From NCBI RefSeq assembly GCF_964340395.1, contig NC_135560.1:21389675-21453674 (forward strand): a stretch of DNA of 64,000 bases, in the 5' to 3' direction. Shown here piece after piece: positions 13,901-39,984 of the stretch. Made by a program: the position numbers and the translations under genes. How positions within the stretch are numbered: position 1 is the first letter of the stretch; each line of letters begins with the position of its first letter. Below the pieces are notes generated by a model. The model worked only from the letters and a program-made list of their open reading frames with translations, made no database searches and was not told the DNA's origin. The stretch is from Glandiceps talaboti (lineage: Eukaryota > Hemichordata > Enteropneusta > Spengelidae).

Positions 13901-16648
13901 GCATCTTTCGTGAATTGATCAACCGTAAACTTAAGGACTTACTTAGTAATTAGCTGTATGCTCTTGGGTATTCATACGGTTCTTTTTATCCATACGAGTA
14001 AAAAGTGGATGCTTAAATTTGTATCATGGCTTCCTACTTTAAAAATCAAATGTGAAACATTATCAAGTTCTTGTTTGTAACTCAATAAATAACAAAAAAA
14101 TAATAAATGTGTCAAATCTTTGTTACTGTACGTTCAGTGACAAACTTTTTACACATATTTTTTGCAATGTATTCAGTTTAATACAAACACAGTGTCAATG
14201 TTGTTTCACGTTGGCATTTCAAGTACAACGTACCATGAAATTGTTAGATAAATTAAAATCCAAAAGTTAGAATCATATTGTATTGTGTAGCTGTCTATAC
14301 TACATATATATGCTTCAAAAATGATACAACAACAACAACAACAACAACAACAATAACACTGAAATGAATTATAACATTGTGGAATTTAAAGGTATATTTT
14401 TTTCCATCACGCCTAGTAGGAATGCGTCTTGTTTTTTTTCCTTTCGACGAATGAGGCTACTTTTCAAAACAGATATATAAGAATTTGTAGACAGCTAGCT
14501 ACCGACACAGGAATAAACTTGGACAATTTATTGATCCATAGCTTTCCCAGCTAGAGACAAGTTTGAACAGAGAAAAGACTTTTAGAGCCGTGGAGCAACA
14601 GCAATTACGACTAGCCAATCAAGAAATTGACCATCTTCGTGAGCAGTTGAGCAAGTGCATTGCTAAGAAGGGAAGTCCCTCAACTGACAGGTACGAATCT
14701 GTCTTTTTTCAAAGAAAGCTAAGAAACGACAGCATAAAGTAGAATGTGGTTAAATCTATTACATTGTCTAATTCATTGTATGTCTAACAACTTTAATTTG
14801 AAGACAGAAAATGTACTTTTGAAGACAGATGAATGATATATTGTGTGTTTTACCATATATAATTCTAACAGCAAAAATATGAGTGTACTGTGTAGTGGGA
14901 GAAAATGGACGTTTTTTTTCTAGAAAACGTTAACATAATTAAACATTTACATATCAATTGTTTTGTCTTAAATTCCCCAGGCAAATATTAGACCATTATC
15001 TTCGACATCAAGCACAGTGCAAACAGTAGGAAGGGCAACGTTTGAAAGTGCTGCACAATTTATTCACACATTATTCTGTACAATTTCAATCTCTTTCAAT
15101 TCTGAACAACATGTCATGCCATGAATATATACCATGGTCGTTTTACGTCACGACAACGCGTGTCTACGTCATTGATTCTGCTGTGTTTGAAATTAGTCAA
15201 AAGGCTCAAAATTCACATTACTTTCCCCGATTTTTTTTTATATTACTGGCGATGGTATAATCATATTATTCCCCAGTATTTTTCTTCATTCAGCCGGAAA
15301 TACTATTCACTATATTTGTATTCGTGCAGTCATTCAAAATACGAGTGACCTATAGGGGCCCTTGTTGTGACAACCCATAGAGGTCATGATATGAGTATTT
15401 TCCGGCTGAATGAAGAAAAATACTGGGGAATAATATGATTATACCATCGCCAGTAATATAAAAAAAAATCGGTCACTTTTTGTGTGTGGATTAAGTAAAA
15501 TACTTAGCTAACAATTTAAATCTATTGACATTGAGATATAGTCATTCCCAGCGTACCACAGTCTCCAGGGAAACAACGACTTCGAGCTCACCAACCTGCT
15601 ACATTACTATTTTTTTTTTATAATTGTCGTATTGATTTGTTTTACATTCACAATTTTACATAATCACTATATACATCAGATTCTAATAGGCTGTCCAGTA
15701 CTATGTTTTCAGGGGATTTCTGGAGAGACAAATTGGAAATTTTACCTGGACCTAATTTTCACTTATTTAGGAAGGTGTGTGCACCTGTATCTTTGAATGA
15801 AAATTATTTTCAAGGGAATTAATTTTAGCAGAAAAAACACACAAAGGAAAACAGTTAAAATGAATTGCAAGTGAAATTAGTATTTCACAGTAATGCATAG
15901 ATCCTCCACCTCCTTGGTGGAGGATCTATGAGTAATGTCTTTACTTCCAGCGAGCAGCTGTTTCACTCCTCGTTGCAATCATGTCAATGGAATGCGTGAC
16001 ACTTTATAAATAGTATTACAAAGATACGCATCTATCTCTGTACTAAAAACTATTGTCTGCGTCTACACAGCAAACGGTACACTCTCCTTGCCGGCGTCGT
16101 ATCCTCCATACCACAGGGACACGTATTATTGCATACATTGCTGTGTTCCTATTGAAAACATCACACGAATCTATAGGGACTAAAAATGTATCAACATACG
16201 CTCTGTACTATAAGGCAATTCCATAAAGGTAGTGAACACGTATTCAAAATGTTACTATTTTTAGACAAGAAAAACAACGATCTAAGAAACAATTTGGTAA
16301 CTTCTTATTATCCTTTAGATATGCGTTTTCAGACTTTGAAACGAGCTTTCTTTTTCTCTCTTCTCTAGGAAATCTCGTCGGCAATCATGGATGGATGACG
16401 TCACACATATTATTGCCGACTCTCAAAAACGTGCCGCTCACACTCTTGCCCTTCAACAAAACCTGCTGGAAAATGCAAGCGTTGGGTCACCATTGATCGG
16501 AATGACGTCATTATTGGATGGCCCTTTAAGTAGTCCAGAGTATCAGCACACACCACTGGTGACACGAACCCCACCGCCATCTCTACAGGACGATAATGAC
16601 AACTACGTTGACGATCAAAGAGACGGCAAAGACTCAAACGGACATTAA
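1..16648 (+). CDS. Long coiled-coil protein, 3' part of gene (16 exons seen)
   Basis: Exons assembled by splice sites and phase: <1-3872, 4353-4464, 5340-5528, 5975-6190, 6462-6612, 6897-7158, 7537-7792, 8383-8586, 9041-9220, 10168-10262, 10739-10813, 11263-11415, 12555-12668, 13754-13850, 14551-14690, 16369-16648 (stop TAA). All junctions are GT..AG and phases agree throughout, giving 2131 visible residues. The frame is open from base 1, so the start lies outside the window. Nearly the whole product is Glu/Gln/Lys/Leu-rich heptad coiled coil. The large first exon holds loosely repeated blocks of the type ELxxAxxxIxEKExxLQ. The last ~90 residues leave the coil and form a Ser/Pro/Asp-rich tail (for example TPLVTRTPPPSLQ). 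No catalytic domain or membrane segment is visible. The architecture resembles centrosomal, ciliary or Golgi coiled-coil scaffolds, but I cannot name an orthologue; coiled-coil composition alone gives misleading matches. Confidence 0.85.
4740..5060. repeat. Interspersed repeat with a related copy at 16996-17290
   Basis: This intron segment of the coiled-coil gene shares a block containing GGCCATATTGGATTCTAAAA with 17089-17110. Both copies then share weaker matches: a 'tatggtgacccc' type block, a 'ttaacag..agttta' block and an 'aagacgcat/aaggcgcat' block in the same order. It is bounded by poly-G and poly-C runs. No coding capacity is seen. It looks like an old non-autonomous element; the family is unknown. 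Confidence 0.5.
5171..5300. mobile_element. Small MITE-like inverted-repeat element
   Basis: The arm CTGATTAAAATCCGATG at 5181-5197 is matched in inverted orientation at 5271-5287, with further weaker pairing outward (TTTGTATCAAT against ATTGTATTTGTAC). The loop of about 70 bp has no ORF. Size and terminal inverted repeats fit a non-autonomous DNA transposon remnant within an intron of the coiled-coil gene. No clear target duplication is seen. Confidence 0.5.
6644..6700. repeat. (GT)n microsatellite
   Basis: A pure GT run in the intron between coding exons 6462-6612 and 6897-7158, about 30 bases after the donor. It accounts for the cysteine/valine-alternating ORFs on both strands. Confidence 0.95.
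9840..10110. mobile_element. Degenerate relative of the foldback element at 15228-15471
   Basis: Blocks matching the later foldback element appear in the same order: an ACGTCA..ACGCG block near 9855, a TATTAT..CA..AATTATA block near 9950, CATTCAGCCGAAAAGTACTC near 10000, and a GTTGTCACTACCC block. A weaker inverted partner (CTTGGCTGACCGAG..ATACTGGGGAAT) follows at 10090-10118. It is non-coding and lies in an intron of the coiled-coil gene. Boundaries are approximate. Confidence 0.45.
10883..11140. repeat. Compound microsatellite (GGGA)n-(GT)n-(ATGT)n-(GT)n
   Basis: A simple repeat block of about 250 bp starting 70 bases after the donor of exon 10739-10813 and ending about 120 bases before the acceptor of exon 11263-11415. 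All ORFs over it on either strand are low-complexity artefacts. Confidence 0.95.
11535..11715. mobile_element. MITE-like element, copy 1 (inverted second copy at 31822-31940)
   Basis: The left end has ACGTCGTGTCGCTCCGCCCT and the right end has the inverted form GGGCGCCCCGTCACGACGTA, followed by CCTTACTGACTAGTCTG. The middle carries GGGGTTGACGG. The same ends appear in reverse orientation at 31822-31940. It has no ORF and lies in an intron of the coiled-coil gene. It is likely a non-autonomous DNA transposon with imperfect terminal inverted repeats of about 30 bp. Confidence 0.6.
15228..15471. mobile_element. Foldback element with near-perfect ~75-bp inverted arms
   Basis: The left arm (about 15228-15304) runs from CGATTTTTTTTTATATTACT through CAGCCGGAAATACT. 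The right arm (about 15394-15471) is its reverse complement with only one or two differences, and the spacer is about 90 bp. The arms would form a very stable hairpin in the last intron of the coiled-coil pre-mRNA. A diverged relative lies at 9840-10110. No protein is encoded. Interpretation: a relatively young MITE or foldback insertion. Confidence 0.75.
15889..15937. mobile_element. Perfect 15-bp-stem hairpin flanked by a 7-bp direct repeat
   Basis: The sequence CATAGATCCTCCACC (15896-15910), a 5-nt loop TCCTT, and the exact inverted arm GGTGGAGGATCTATG (15916-15930) are flanked on both sides by AGTAATG (15889-15895 and 15931-15937). The direct repeats look like a target-site duplication. 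The hairpin resembles the CCTCC..GGTGG type hairpin that ends an older SINE-like fragment near 24540. It is too short for a typical microRNA precursor. Confidence 0.55.
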
Positions 16649-16913
16649 ATTATACAATTGTGTTGGCACAGAAAATGTTGATTAAATATACATCAAGTAA
16701 TTTTTTTAGAAGTGTGAGTTTCTTTATGAACATGTTTCTTTATAGTAAGAGTGACTATTGATCACAGACTTAATTTAACACGTATTCCCTTTAGACTCAA
16801 ACAGCCAACTGTTGTCAACGCCTTGAAGCATTATTTCAGTTTGATTACTTCGATCGATAGCATTTTGTCCAATTTCTTTATTTCCTTACATATATAGTAC
16901 AAAACGTTAGATT

Positions 16914-16919
16914 AATAAA
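16914..16919 (+). promoter_or_regulatory. Candidate polyadenylation signal AATAAA of the coiled-coil gene
   Basis: A canonical AATAAA lies 266 bases after the stop codon at 16646-16648. It is the first perfect hexamer in the presumed 3' UTR. The cleavage site is not determined. Confidence 0.5.
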
Positions 16920-17308
16920 GAATGTACCTGGCAGACAAATTTCTGAAAATCAAGGTTGTTCACCTCTCTCCCAACTTTGCAACACGAACGTTTATCCCTG
17001 GTCCTTTCAGTAATAAAAAAATTAGGGGATTTCTCCATCTTGTATTTTACGAAATCGACAGTCGTTTATTTCACATTACATTCAGCGGCCATATTGGATT
17101 CTAAAATGACTTAATTTTATCAACATTTTGACATATTTCACACTTTGTATGGTGACCCCAGATTTGTTATTGAGTATAGATTGGAGTTGACTTTTCATGA
17201 GCAAATTAACAGCAAAAGTTTACTATATTTACAAGACGCATTGTACAAACGACATTTATTATAATTGCCAACATTTGTAATGAAAATCACGTTTTTCATG
17301 TAATTTGT

Positions 17309-17339
17309 CTGTCTGTCTGTCTGTCTTTCTTTCTTTCTT

Positions 17340-17397
<58 letters not shown>

Positions 17398-17398
17398 C
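17309..17398. repeat. (GTCT)n / (TTCT)n microsatellite
   Basis: A tetranucleotide run, GTCT interrupted by TTTC units, at the end of the interspersed repeat that lies between the two plus-strand genes. Confidence 0.95.
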
Positions 17399-17888
17399 AA
17401 ACTAAGACAATCTAAGTTCTCGATTTATTCGGGCAACGATCCCATCAGCCACCATGTTTTCAAAGAAACTTATGAATACAAAATTAATCAACAATCTGAC
17501 AGAGAGAGGGACTGCCAGATTATTACATAATTTTTATCAATGATACTTTACTATTTCGACTTGCCACGGCAGTACGCAATTTACATTGACAGGGACGACC
17601 TTGGTGATATTACTCTCTATCACATCAGGTAATGAAATTTGAGACTACCTGGCTGTTTATTATTAATTGCACTCATTCGGCGGAACATCATCGGGTGGTT
17701 GCTTAGATACCACAGAAAGCAACAAGTAATGTATGTCACTTGACGAGATTAACGCCTTATTAGTAACCCTACAGGGAGAATATCATATTAACGATAGTAT
17801 TACTGGTGTTCTAAAAATGCTAAGACATTAACTGGGACGGCTAGGCGAGCTATCAAAGTTGTGTTCAACAAAACGTTACTGAGCCACA

Positions 17889-33480
<15,592 letters not shown>

Positions 33481-34095
33481 AACGTAGACAATTTGTGATT
33501 TTTTGAGTGAATGAATGTGAATTACTAGTATGTCACAAGATATTATGATATATTCCTATTGTTATTTCACACACAATCGTAAATTCACCAGTTTGACAAC
33601 TTGTTAAGTTTGTCGGTTTACACAGTGTAATATGTAATATGATGACATTGTTTTATAAATATCTACACATGTCGGATTTAAAGCACGCCCAGCTACCAGA
33701 TCTACACAAACAGTTCATATCACAACAAGGCACGAATTTTTTGTATGTGTTTTATAGATATACATTACGAATATTTGTGGATTTCCATTTCACTAATGAC
33801 GAAGTTTGTCAAATGCATACCGTTAATATTAAAAATGATAGGTAATCAATTTGATTTGATGAGGAAATAGGTCACTATAAATCCATATGTGAACTCCAAA
33901 GGATTCTAAAGGTTACCAATTAAGACTGTTCCTCTAAAATATATAATTTCAGGACATTTGTTTGAAACTCTTTCGGAGCAGCACAGAAACAAGTTGTCTA
34001 TTAACATTGGGAATAAGACACTTTGAAGTATTGTTATACATACATAGACATGTAATGATTTGTTCATTTTTGAGATTTTTTTATATGTTAAGTGC

Positions 34096-34112
34096 AATAA
34101 AATCTGAATAAA
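34096..34112 (+). promoter_or_regulatory. Candidate double polyadenylation signal of STRA6-like gene
   Basis: Two AATAAA hexamers (34096-34101 and 34107-34112) lie about 620 bases after the stop at 33478-33480. They are a plausible 3' end of the transcript, but no cleavage site can be shown. Confidence 0.35.
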
Positions 34113-34593
34113 TCCATTTTTACCACACATATGTTAGAATCTAGTCTAGTGCTATCCTACATCAAATCTCAAGATCTCTTTATGTCTAGTTTAATGAGGT
34201 CCTGAGATGAAATCTCAAATTCAACCGAAGACACCCACACAGTCATTAATATCATGTCTTTATCAATCAGTTACAGAATTCTGCCCAATGATAAGTTAAA
34301 AGTTAGTGTTTATTGGGGCAGTCCAAATATGGCAGTGAATTTGTGTGAAGGCACAGCATTAATCAATACCTGTATTTGGATGTCATTGGCTGAGCGGAAG
34401 GCCAGAATGTATCTTCCAATTAGCAAACACTAGATGGGCACATTCGATGTCAACAGTTCCACAACATTATTCGTAATATCTTAACCCCCCCCCCCCCGTT
34501 TTACTTCTATGAGACTCACTTCTCTCCTCACATCACAACTGACTACATGTAATGGTTTTCAGCAACAATTCGATTGATGTTGTTTTGACATTA

Positions 34594-34652
34594 CGATACA
34601 GTACCCAACGTTAACCTTATCTCTCTACCAAATGGTTGTGGCAGCAATGAGA
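34594..34652. repeat. Single monomer of the 56-bp minisatellite
   Basis: One copy carrying CAGTACCCAACGTTAACCTT and TGGTTGTGGCAGCAATGAGA, the same unit that forms the arrays at 45590-49833 and 57621-58467. It stands immediately before sequence that also follows both arrays (AGTCAAGTAAAATTT), so it marks the left border of duplication unit A. Confidence 0.85.
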
Positions 34653-35055
34653 TTTTAACATTAGATGATACATTGAGTCAAGTAAAATTTCACTGTTTCC
34701 TAATTCCATTTGCTATATAACATGCCCCCCCCCCCCCCCTTGAGAACCATTTTGTACAAAGTCCCCCTAGTTCCCCCTGTAATTACTGAAGGCGCCCTTA
34801 CTTCCACAACATGTCAAAGCCTTAATTCTGGCGAGTAGAAGAGGCTCTGTGATGGTTACATTTTCCTTTAAGCTGCGATGGAAATATGAAATGAACCTCC
34901 AAAATACAATTTGAAAGTTTATGAAATATATATTTCTTAATTTCCTGGAGTGGCCTTCCCTTTTAAATCACACACCCACCTTTATCGAGAATACAAAGAT
35001 ATCATTTACACGCCAACCTTGATCTAAAAACAACACGTCACACATTGCATTTACG

Positions 35056-35061
35056 TTTATT
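35056..35061 (-). promoter_or_regulatory. Candidate polyadenylation signal, MCT copy A (conserved in B and C)
   Basis: AATAAA on the minus strand in a block conserved at 50296-50301 (unit B, 243 bases after the stop) and 58880-58885 (unit C). In unit A it is 1.05 kb downstream because of extra sequence, so A may use another site. Confidence 0.35.
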
Positions 35062-35289
35062 ACATAATGATTTATATGGCATGTCAAATTAGCATAATAT
35101 ATCAATTATTATACAATGTTCAAGTTACATTACTGGACTGTGTAATGAAAGTTCACGTGACAAACTCTTTGCTTGTAAACAAATCATGGCAATAGAAACA
35201 CCTGTGAATATAATAGGAGGACACTACAGAAAAATATCTGTGATATCCTAAAATAGCAAATTCCGCTCTTCCACCCTTTCACCTTGAGG

Positions 35290-35480
<191 letters not shown>

Positions 35481-36109
35481 CGTCCCGCCTACTTTGTGTT
35501 TACAAAAGTTCCGAAACAAGATGATGAAATTTAAGTTATCACAAAAAATTATGGAAACCCTAGAAATATGTTTTTGGATTTTGATGAAATCATTTAGTCG
35601 AGTAACTTGAAAGATATGACCTGCATTAGTCACGTGGTGCTCTACATTTTGACAGTGCCAGTGCTATCAACCGGAACTTCAAATTCCACTTTGCTAGACA
35701 TAAGGTAACCTGTTTGGACCTAAACCAAAGTTTCGATATGTCTCACATAGGAATACATTACCAATGAACAACATATTCTTCTTTCCAAGGGAAACTCATA
35801 AGAACTTAGTTTGTAAGGCACCTGTCGAGGTTTATTTGTGTCAAAGTTGCATCAACGACGGCTGTTGACTGGCCATAAACATCGCCATCTGGTGGTAAGG
35901 CTTAGTTGGAAAATACAGAAAAGAAATTTCAACTCAGTCTGTTCTCTTTGTACTTCGGTATGATTGGTAGTGTAAGAACATTAGGCCATTGTTCATTGGG
36001 TCTGTATTGAACTCAGATCACAATATTTCTACACTGGTCTGAGGTAACGCTAAGCTTTTATAATTAGGAATGAAATGCCAATATTAAAGGGTGTGATATT
36101 ATTCCCAAT

Positions 36110-39099
36110 CTATACAGAAGACGTATATTCTGCTATTGCTAACGGTTCTGGTGGTCTTACACTTAGATCTAGTACTGGGCTATCTGTCTTCGACCTCAAC
36201 ATATGGTGCCCGATAGCCAGTATCAAGCCAGATACTCCCATTGTGGCCCCAGCAAAGTAGAACGAAAAGTCGTAGCTGCCTGTGATGTCGCGTAGGTAAC
36301 CTTGGGTAAGAATCAGGGGAAGAAAAATAATTTCCGTCATTATCTTTTTAGTACAATATTACAGAAATTATTAGAAATTTCATTTGAAGTCATTGAAATG
36401 ATCTTGTATACGATCCCAGAAACCTTGTTTCCAAGTAAGCATGCATATGGTGGAATGTGATTTGAATGAATGAATGAATGAATGAATGAATGAATGAATG
36501 AATGAATGAATGAATGAATGACCCTTTCAAAATTAGCATTGTGAAATGAAGAAGTCTGATTGGCTCTGAAAATCGGCAGTGGTAAATATAGTTTTTACTG
36601 TTCATAAACACATGGAACAGATTGAACCAGATTTCAAGAAACTCATTGGATATGTAAAGTTGTTTTCTATTCTGTAACATTTTAGTTATGACATATGAAT
36701 AGTTAACGAAAACGTGATAACGTGACCGGTTATACGCCCTCGGAGTACTCCATATCCTTCGGCTTTTGTTCGGCAACCTTCGGAACACAGACCCGAGGTC
36801 TTTTTTACAAGACTAACTTCTCGTATACTAGTAGTTCAAACAACGTTGTATGAAAGGATTCAGTTCTTCAATAGAAAAACTTGAATTGTATAACTTACCG
36901 TTATATTGAGAGCAGCTTTATACTCACTATACATTGAAAAGCTTTTTATTTAGTAATCAGAAAGTTTAACATTCTAAGGAACTCGACTGAACAGTTTTGG
37001 CAATAAGTAATCAACCGTGCGAGTATCTAGACAAAATATCGTAAATACCCATCTACAGTACATTCATATCAAACACTTACCTGATATTATTGGCCCAATT
37101 AATTGTCCAAAACTTGACAACAGTAAACCCCAACCAAGCCCAGTGATGAAAGAGGCGTCAGGTAGAATGGATCTAACAGTAACATTGAATTGTGCCGCAT
37201 ATCCACTCCTTAAAATACCAATAGCAATGAGTAACGGCATAGCTGCTCCAAGCGAAGATGTAAATGGTAATAATAGAACCGATACTCCATTGAGTAAATT
37301 TATCAAACTCGTGTACAATAATCTGTTCACACGAAAACGACTGAGTATAAACCCGAAAGTCGGACTTCCTACCAAAATACCTACACCATTTATGGATAGT
37401 AATCTCGCAGTTGTTGACTTTGATTTTACAATACTTAGTACTATAGGGGCTAGATGCACCAACGAGATAGCCTGTCCAACTGAGAACATGGCTTGGCATA
37501 TGACTAAGAGCACGTACATGTGGTTTGATGTTAAAAGTCTGAAGTCGAAAAACGTAGAACATGTTTTACAAACTAGACAACAAGCTCTGCACGTGGTACT
37601 TCTTGACTTGGAATTCTTGAATCCTACTTCGTCTTCACTCGTCCCCCCAGTTTCTCCCTCAATAATTGACGTTTGGCCATCTAACCCTTCAAAGTCTAAG
37701 TTGTCTATCGTGTTTGTACGTTTTGGTTTTGGTCTCTTTATGTATACAATCAATGCCGCAGAAATGAACAAGTTGGCAGACATCCCAGCAAAAACGAGGA
37801 TTGCACCTCTCCATCCGTAGGCATCGATGCAAAACTGAAAAACAGTAGGCAAAGCCAATGCCCCGACACCTATTCCCATAAAAGCAATTCCACTGGCTAA
37901 TGGATGTCGTCGCTTGAAGTACAGTGCAACATTTGCCGTCACTGGTGGATTAATAGTACCATACGCTAAACCTGTGTGAAAATGTATAAGTATTAATTAT
38001 AATTTATGCCAAATTGGTTGATTTTCTGTGAAATACGTCAAACATGTACGAATATATACAAAAAAACGCAGCATATTCTGCTGGTATGTTGATTTGCGCT
38101 GATGATTTACTGTTACAATTAACTAAACCTTAGTATCGGGTCAAACTTTTGATCCATGTGAGCCTAATACGGGTCACAGGTGCCTGGAAGTTTTATCAAC
38201 TTCCATCTCTGGTATTTAAAAACCACGGTTGAACAGAGACGGGGACGATACAAACTTCCAGTCACCTATGACCCCTATTACACTCACATGTCTGTAAGGT
38301 ACATGTGTTCTTCATAATGGGATAATCTATTGACAAAGACTAAAGTGTGCAATCGTCAGGTAACACTTTTCAAGTTTGTATTTTGATCAAACGTTTAATC
38401 CGATACCACGGTTTACCAACACAGATGAATTGTCATTTGGATCAACTAAACCTGTAAGTAAACATATGCAGATGGGTTACATCTTTATGCTGGTGGATTT
38501 ACAGTTATATCAAACATACATGTAAATGAATATGTTCTCGTTATCATGTACATGTACCTATGCCTATTAATAGTTCCTCATGATGCTTACCGAAAATGTT
38601 CACTTGTAATAAAGGACTGTGGTAAATGTCATGATATTTACGTTAAATGTCTACGATAAGTACCTATTCTAATTGAGCAAGAGACAGTGATTCTGAATAA
38701 AAACAAACAAATGTCGGTTCGTGCCCTTTCCACTTCGTAATACAATGTACCCGTATATAACTGCACTGTGTTAATATGCACAAATGGCACGATGCTATGG
38801 ATGAAGGAAAAGGTGTTATCGGGTAATAACCTGATATTGTACTGCAATGTTTGTCTATAGTGCTCATGGGAGTATTGGCCTCCCTATATCCTACATAATA
38901 TTTGCAAAGGAGAACGTAATCGTCAAATAAAGACCAGAAATTAAACAAATGCCGGCTTATCTGAGCTCATTGGTCTTAAACTTATTCATATTGGACTGTA
39001 ATTATGTTGAATATGTATCAGTACACACATGACTATGTTAACATGAACGTGGAACAAGAAAATACACTAAAAACCATACCCCCCATAAAAAAACACACC

Positions 39100-39162
<63 letters not shown>

Positions 39163-39888
39163 CCCCAAAACAACAACTTATGAATACTCACCATTAAAAA
39201 ATCCAAAGGTGACTATCAAATGCCATAACTGTGTTGCAAACATACTAATTATAAGGGATAAAAATGAAATTGCTGCACCCACCATTGCTACTTTTCTGAG
39301 TCCAAATTTCTTGGCACAAGCTGCCGTGATGGGAGCTTTTATTACAACAAAGAAGAAATAATAGGTCATTAAAAAATATTTTTGTCGAGATATTCATAGA
39401 TGTGGTACTCTTTAAGAAGACATGGCATTGTGGGAAAAATACATTTTGATATTTTATGAGTCTGATAGAGTGATTTCGTAATTTAGCTGCATGTTGGTTA
39501 TGGATCTGAGCCTTTCTTCATGTCATTGACATTCGACTGTACCGGCGGTGTCACCTGGGAGTCAACTTTAAACTTATACTGGTACTACTCAAACATAAAC
39601 AGAGCATCACATATCCGGTTCTATGAATACAATTAAAATGTTTAGTGTCACATAAAAGTAATACTTACAAACCATCCAAGTCAAACCCGAGGATAATGAC
39701 AAAATCCATGATGTCTTCGCAGCACTTTCGTTGAAATATTCGATAAAGGTGATAAAGAAAATCCCAAGAGCAACACTTGTGCCCTTCGCAAAGAAAAGGC
39801 TGATGAAAAGTCCCACGACTGACAACCATCCCCAGCAGCCTCCCTCAGGGTGACTCTCAGACTTGGTATACTTGTATTTACTAGTCAT
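36110..39888 (-). CDS. Monocarboxylate-transporter-like protein, copy A (SLC16/MCT family, MFS)
   Basis: Coding exons in transcript order: 39888-39669, 39335-39192, 37971-37081, 36300-36110 (220+144+891+191 bases, 481 aa, stop TAG). All introns are GT..AG with phase 1. Start chosen at MTSKYKYTKSESHPEGG, the ATG present in all three copies, because longer upstream frames are not shared. Twelve-helix MFS pattern. The TM1 region HPEGGCWGW resembles the family [D/E]G[G/S][W/F][G/A]W signature but carries an extra Cys. YFKRRHPLASGIA (about residues 134-146) fits the second family motif. A central loop (about residues 195-245) is charged and Cys-rich (CRACCLVCKTC). GYLRDITGSYDFSFYFAGA is typical of late helices. 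The C terminus TSSV fits a class I PDZ ligand. Likely a plasma-membrane carrier of a small carboxylate or related solute; the substrate cannot be read from sequence. Confidence 0.92.
36464..36520. repeat. (GAAT)n microsatellite in MCT intron 3
   Basis: A GAAT run in intron 3 of copy A. The matching position in B (about 50871-50918) is shorter and that in C (about 59486-59505) has only about five units, so the length differs among recent duplicates. Confidence 0.95.
38150..38295. mobile_element. Foldback/MITE-like element in MCT intron 2 (shared by all three copies)
   Basis: The left arm holds GTGAGCCTAATACGGGTCAC and AGGTGCCTGGAAGTTT. The right arm, inverted, holds AAACTTCCAGTCACCTATGA and CCCCTATTACACTCAC. 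A spacer of about 60 bp separates them. Matching elements sit at 52548-52690 (B) and about 61080-61230 (C), so insertion predates the duplication. Confidence 0.6.
39105..39162. repeat. (AAC)n microsatellite next to MCT exon 2
   Basis: An AAC run 30 bases from the donor side of exon 2 of copy A. A similar run is in copy C (61575-61626), but copy B has none at the matching place, although B and C are otherwise closer in the flanks. Confidence 0.95.
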
Positions 39889-39984
39889 GACTGGTGGGAA
39901 CGCTAGGGATAGAATGGAAAAGACATGTGTTAGGGTTATCAAATAACTTGAAGGAAAACATGTCGAAACTTTGAAGGTGACGAT

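Larger units (their letters stand above)
16649..17888 (+). other. Intergenic stretch between coiled-coil and STRA6-like genes
   Basis: It holds the presumed 3' UTR of the coiled-coil gene up to about 16930, an interspersed repeat at 16996-17290 (relative of 4740-5060) and a GTCT microsatellite at 17309-17398. About 490 bp of unique AT-rich sequence, in which any promoter of the STRA6-like gene would lie, precedes the ATG at 17889. I see no clear TATA box or conserved promoter motif. The two genes lie head-to-tail. Confidence 0.6.

Noticed and set aside
36390-36788. Minus-strand ORF in MCT intron 3 (MFRRLPNKSR...), also open in copies B and C
   Set aside because: Differences among copies are mostly amino-acid changing, lengths differ (132, 87, 82 aa), it ends in the GAAT microsatellite, and it is not joined by phase-compatible splice sites. 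It is likely repeat-derived intron sequence.
37017-37820. 267-aa plus-strand ORF, repeated at 51412-52215 and partly at 60114-60791
   Set aside because: It is the antisense frame of MCT exon 3. The minus strand shows clear transporter homology and conserved splice sites; the plus frame has no domain.
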